Source: CAZWSX01 sp964636985
GTDB lineage: Bacteria > Planctomycetota > Planctomycetia > Pirellulales > Pirellulaceae
NCBI GenBank assembly: GCA_964636985.1
Contig: CAZWSX010000006.1
Coordinates: 62,001 to 126,000 of the forward strand
DNA: 64,000 nt
Direction of reading: 5' to 3'
Shown: positions 61,070-64,000 of the stretch, in pieces
How the letters are laid out: the number at the start of each line of letters is the position of its first letter
How positions within the stretch are numbered: the first letter of the stretch is position 1
Position numbers and translations under genes: made by a program
The notes under the pieces: model-generated
What the model was told of the DNA's origin: nothing
Databases searched by the model: none
The model's input: the letters and a program-made list of their open reading frames with translations, nothing else

Positions 61070-62032
61070 CTAGGCACCGAGCAGTTGGTTCATGGTGCCG
61101 ACAAGGCCCTTCACGGCGTCGACGCTCTTTTGGAAGTCCGCGCGTTCTTGCGAATCGAGTTCCAACTCGATGATTTTCTCGACTCCCTTGGCACCGATCA
61201 CCACAGGCACGCCGACATAGAACCCGCCCACGCCGTATTCCTTGTCGCAGTAGGCGGCGCAAGGGAGCACCCGCTTCTTGTCGCGAACGATGGCTTCCAC
61301 CATCTGGGCGGTGGCAGCTGCCGGGGCGTAGTAGGCACTCCCCGTTTTGAGGAGATTAACAATCTCAGCGCCGCCGTTGCGAGCGCGGACGACAATCTCG
61401 TCGAGCTTGGCTTGCGTGATGAGGCCAGCTTTGACCAATCGCAGGATCGGGATGCCGCCGACCGAGGTGCAGCTAGGCATCGGGACCATCGTATCGCCGT
61501 GGCCACCCATCAACAGGGCCGAGATATCCTCGACGCTGACTCCCAATTCCATGGCCAAAAACGTGCGGTAGCGAGCCGTGTCGAGGACGCCCGCTTGCCC
61601 CATCACTCGAGAGGCAGGGAAGCCCAGCACCTGCTGGACTCGCTGCACCATGGCGTCGAGCGGGTTACTGACGACGATGACGACGGCGTTAGGGCTGGTC
61701 GCTTTGATTTCGGTTGCGACGCTGCTCACGATCTTGGCATTGGTGCTAAGAAGATCGTCGCGGCTCATCCCAGGCTTGCGAGGGATGCCGGCCGTAATGA
61801 CCACCACGTCGCTATTGGCCGTGTCGGCATAGCTGGTGGTGCCGGTGACGTTAGCGTCGAAGCCCATGATGGGGGACGACTGCATCAAGTCGAGCCCTTT
61901 GCCCTTGGGCATGTTTTCGGTGGCCGGGATGTCTAGCAGGACGATGTTTCCCAACTCCGCAGCGGCACACCAATGGGCGCAGGTGGCTCCCACAAATCCT
62001 GCACCAACGATCGTAATCTTCGCACGCGCCAT
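61070..62032 (-). CDS. mdh: malate dehydrogenase (lactate-dehydrogenase-like)
   Basis: This 320-residue enzyme interconverts malate and oxaloacetate with NAD(H). It has the Rossmann 'ITIVGAGFVGATCAHWCA', the substrate-loop 'GIPRKPGMSRDDLLSTN', 'VVIVVSNPLDAMV', 'VMGQAGVLDTARYRTFLA' with the conserved Asp-x-x-Arg, and the catalytic His motif 'MGGHGDTMVP'. The Arg in 'RKPGMSR' marks it as malate rather than lactate dehydrogenase. Length is normal. It is cytoplasmic and stands alone. Confidence 0.96.
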   Translation of the reverse strand: MARAKITIVGAGFVGATCAHWCAAAELGNIVLLDIPATENMPKGKGLDLMQSSPIMGFDANVTGTTSYADTANSDVVVITAGIPRKPGMSRDDLLSTNAKIVSSVATEIKATSPNAVVIVVSNPLDAMVQRVQQVLGFPASRVMGQAGVLDTARYRTFLAMELGVSVEDISALLMGGHGDTMVPMPSCTSVGGIPILRLVKAGLITQAKLDEIVVRARNGGAEIVNLLKTGSAYYAPAAATAQMVEAIVRDKKRVLPCAAYCDKEYGVGGFYVGVPVVIGAKGVEKIIELELDSQERADFQKSVDAVKGLVGTMNQLLGA

Positions 62033-62198
62033 GATTCGACAACTCCAAGAACCCGGGATCTACTACGCAGTAATCCCGCAATATACGGAGTTGACCAAAA
62101 ACCGTAAGCACCCCAGCTTCGGTTGGCCGCGAAAACGGGTCTAAATTCGCGATAGAACCAGACGACTCGACAAGAACCGCGGCCTTCAAGAGGCAGTC

Positions 62199-62687
62199 CT
62201 AATAACCGGCGTCGCCGATGTGAGTCGTCTTTTTCGACCCGTCCTTCTGGAGGGGATTTTTTGCGGCGTTGGTGATCCAGCTGCGATGCAGCGTGCACGT
62301 TGCGTTCACAACCCGACTTCCAAAAAAGATGGGCGGAAGCCAGCAGTTCCCGTCCAATGGGACTGTAATGTCAACCGTCACGCTGCTGGTTTGCGAGGTT
62401 ATCACGGAGGGGGAAACGTCGATCCGCGCCTGCTTGATACCTGCAAGTTTCAGCAGCGAAACGGCCAGGTCAGAGGCGTCGTCCGCTGCCGCTCCAGGAA
62501 TGACAACGGCTCGCGTCGCTTCGTAGGCTGCGTTCTCCGACGTATTGCGAATCATGTTCATGCGGGATAGCTCAACCGATCCCAACGTGAGCGTGAACAA
62601 GATGGTGGCCGCGAAAGCAAATTCGACGGTGGTTGCCCCACGGCGATTGGCGATGCGATGCCGCGCGATCGAAGTACGTCTGATCAT
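62199..62687 (-). CDS. TadE-like pilus/assembly protein
   Basis: This 162-residue protein begins with basic residues, then 'RRGATTVEFAFAATILFTLTLGSVELSRM', the TadE-type leader and hydrophobic segment. The rest is a small soluble domain with two Cys ('GNCWLPPIFFGSRVVNATCTLH'). TadE proteins are secreted pseudopilin-like components of tight-adherence systems or of related planctomycete clusters. It lies 34 bases after a TadG-like gene on the same strand. No Tad ATPase, CpaF-type or TadB/C genes are in view. Confidence 0.85.
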   Translation of the reverse strand: MIRRTSIARHRIANRRGATTVEFAFAATILFTLTLGSVELSRMNMIRNTSENAAYEATRAVVIPGAAADDASDLAVSLLKLAGIKQARIDVSPSVITSQTSSVTVDITVPLDGNCWLPPIFFGSRVVNATCTLHRSWITNAAKNPLQKDGSKKTTHIGDAGY

Positions 62688-62721
62688 GATGAAAGAGCCT
62701 AAACTGCACGCAATGGTGTTT

Positions 62722-63897
62722 TTATTCGATCAAGGCCACCGGGAGCGTCCCGGCGATTTCGCGAAACGCATCCGCCATTTCTGCGTCGTTGTTGGTAACG
62801 AACAGTTTTCCTCCGGTCGCCTCGGCGATGTCCTGCATTGTGGTTGTTTTGGGACTAACGAGCATCCGGATCGTGTGAACTTGCACGTTGGCCGCCTTGA
62901 GTGCCGGAATCAGCGTCGCGGGGTCGCCACCAGTGTTCCACTCGCCGTCTGAGAACAGAATGATCATTCGCCATCGCGGTTTGCCATCATCGGCGGCAAG
63001 CAAGTGATTGAGGGCGGCCCGGAGGCCGGCGGTCATGTTGGTCCCTCCCAGCATGGGCACCGTGCTTTTGGCCTGCAACTTACTGCGCATGTCAGTCGAG
63101 GAGGCGCCCACTGGCGTCTCATAGGTGACTTCGGGCGAAGTCATGCCGGTCATCGCATATTCGAAAGAAGATGTACCAATCGTCGAGGCCCAACTCACCA
63201 ACCCAATCCGTGGCGGAACGGAATTCTTGTCCACCTCAGTGAAGAAAATGTCAGTCGCTCGCATCAAGCTCTGCCATCGTGTGCCTGTATTTGAGGGTGC
63301 GTACTTGATCGATTCGTAGGGGGGAGGGACACCCGGCGGATACTGCCAATCGACTCCGGTACAATCGAAACACATGGAATGCGAGCGGTCGTAGGCAAGG
63401 ACAATATCCGTTTGCAAATTTCCCGCTGTCGCCCTGCTGCTGGGGCGAAACTCGTTTACGCCGAAGACTCGCCCGAAAAACAAGCTGAGCGGCCCGCCCG
63501 ATTCGTTCTCTTGAAGTCGAACGTCGATTCGAGCCGCCACCAGCGGGGATTCACTCGGTAAGAAAGTCCATCGGCCGCTACTTTGCGGACGGAGCGAACC
63601 TAGTTCGATTTGCGATGCATCAATTGATAGTTGTCGTCCTCCAACGTTGTTTTTAGAGGCGACTTCGATGGCGATTGCCTTGGCCTCCTCGGGCGTCGCG
63701 CCGTTGGCCAAGGCCGCGGCCGCGGCTTTGGCGGAATTGTCCACGGCTGATCGCAATTGCGTGCAGCTCAGTTGGATATAGGCAATGTCGACGCTGAACA
63801 GAGCGGCTGCCAGCAACACGATGATCACCACCGCGAACAGCGGCACCATAGCGCCGCGCCGCTGCATCCGTTTGCGAACTCTGGCTGGCATTTGCAT
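62722..63897 (-). CDS. TadG-like protein with von Willebrand factor A domain
   Basis: ATG 63897 has GGAAG 8 bases upstream; a TTG at 63912 is the alternative. The 391 residues start with a TadG-type 'RRGAMVPLFAVVIIVLLAAALFSVDIAYIQLS' and a helical 'RSAVDNSAKAAAAALANG', then a VWA domain with MIDAS-like 'VLAYDRSHSMCFD', 'GTNMTAGLRAALNHLL' and 'RMIILFSDGEWNTGG'. TadG/TadE pairs are common in Planctomycetes. The protein should be membrane-anchored and face outside the cytoplasm. Confidence 0.88.
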   Translation of the reverse strand: MQMPARVRKRMQRRGAMVPLFAVVIIVLLAAALFSVDIAYIQLSCTQLRSAVDNSAKAAAAALANGATPEEAKAIAIEVASKNNVGGRQLSIDASQIELGSLRPQSSGRWTFLPSESPLVAARIDVRLQENESGGPLSLFFGRVFGVNEFRPSSRATAGNLQTDIVLAYDRSHSMCFDCTGVDWQYPPGVPPPYESIKYAPSNTGTRWQSLMRATDIFFTEVDKNSVPPRIGLVSWASTIGTSSFEYAMTGMTSPEVTYETPVGASSTDMRSKLQAKSTVPMLGGTNMTAGLRAALNHLLAADDGKPRWRMIILFSDGEWNTGGDPATLIPALKAANVQVHTIRMLVSPKTTTMQDIAEATGGKLFVTNNDAEMADAFREIAGTLPVALIE

Positions 63898-63918
63898 AGG
63901 AAGTGCTTCCAAATTTGG

Positions 63919-64000
63919 CTATTGTTCCACCACCGTAACGGGTGCGGACACGATGTTCGTCAAAGAGACAAATCCCTGACGGAGCAATGAATTGTCGGAC
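63919..64000 (-). CDS. 3' end of a further gene, possibly another TadE-like protein
   Basis: The minus-strand frame ending with TAG at 63919-63921 is open to the window edge and encodes 26 visible residues, ending 'SLTNIVSAPVTVVEQ'. It stops 21 bases before the TadG-like gene begins, matching the usual short spacing in TadE-TadE-TadG runs. Too little is visible to name the family; a TadE-like protein is a guess from position. Confidence 0.35.
   Translation of the reverse strand, partial: SDNSLLRQGFVSLTNIVSAPVTVVEQ

Overview
The window is GC-rich bacterial chromosome that reads as Planctomycetota, most likely a Pirellulales relative. The evidence is lineage-typical content: a DUF1501 protein, a PVC-type haem-binding protein ending in cytochrome c, an ECF sigma factor paired with a membrane Ser/Thr kinase, an H4MPT-pathway enzyme (mch), a secreted metzincin with a LEPR-XLL-like N-terminus, many glycine-rich secreted proteins, TadE/TadG-like proteins, and rsmH standing alone outside any dcw cluster. 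Genus and species cannot be fixed from the sequence alone.

Layout. 1-5.6 kb: 3' end of a XylR-type regulator, a sigma/kinase operon on the minus strand, and a glycine-rich membrane protein. 5.7-8.0 kb: a DUF1501 protein, then a decayed tyrosine-recombinase 3' end beside a tRNA-Ser(GGA), probably an old integration site. 8.2-13.3 kb: a membrane protein, two tandem scramblase-like proteins, an SGNH hydrolase fused to a Dabb domain, a WYL regulator and a gamma-glutamylcyclotransferase-like protein. 13.4-19.3 kb: a large PVC-type cytochrome protein, a SUKH-like protein, a VOC protein and an FAD monooxygenase. 19.6-23.8 kb: a metzincin-like secreted protein with eight visible choice-of-anchor-D repeats, interrupted by a 100-N assembly gap. 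23.9-29.6 kb: mch, a DtxR-family regulator coupled to an MFS transporter, a PAP2 phosphatase and a family 39 glycosyltransferase.

29.7-47.2 kb is the core of the window: a type II secretion / type IV-pilus-like system in the order glycine-rich secreted protein, gspE, gspF, gspG, gspH, gspI, gspJ, gspK, PilM-PilN fusion (GspL role), PilO-Ig-GspC/PilP fusion (GspM plus GspC role), gspD secretin, lipoprotein. All genes run on the plus strand with short gaps or overlaps. GspI and GspJ carry long glycine-rich tails, and GspJ and GspK carry low-complexity insertions. A prepilin peptidase is not in the window.

47.3-64 kb holds a BON protein, a large secreted protein of unknown function, rsmH, a thioredoxin-like/CxxCH/PDZ protein, an HTTM membrane protein with a partner, a 21-cysteine secreted protein, a lipoprotein, a double-parvulin foldase, a DegT/DnrJ aminotransferase, an alpha/beta hydrolase that has lost its nucleophile, malate dehydrogenase, and TadE/TadG-like genes running off the right end.

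The two most useful observations are: (i) the 100-N gap is flanked by identical 55-nt sequences, and merging them restores one open frame and an exact 342-bp repeat; (ii) the secretion cluster has an unusual architecture of domain fusions and glycine-tailed pseudopilins. Family names come from recognising motifs by eye; no database search was run.
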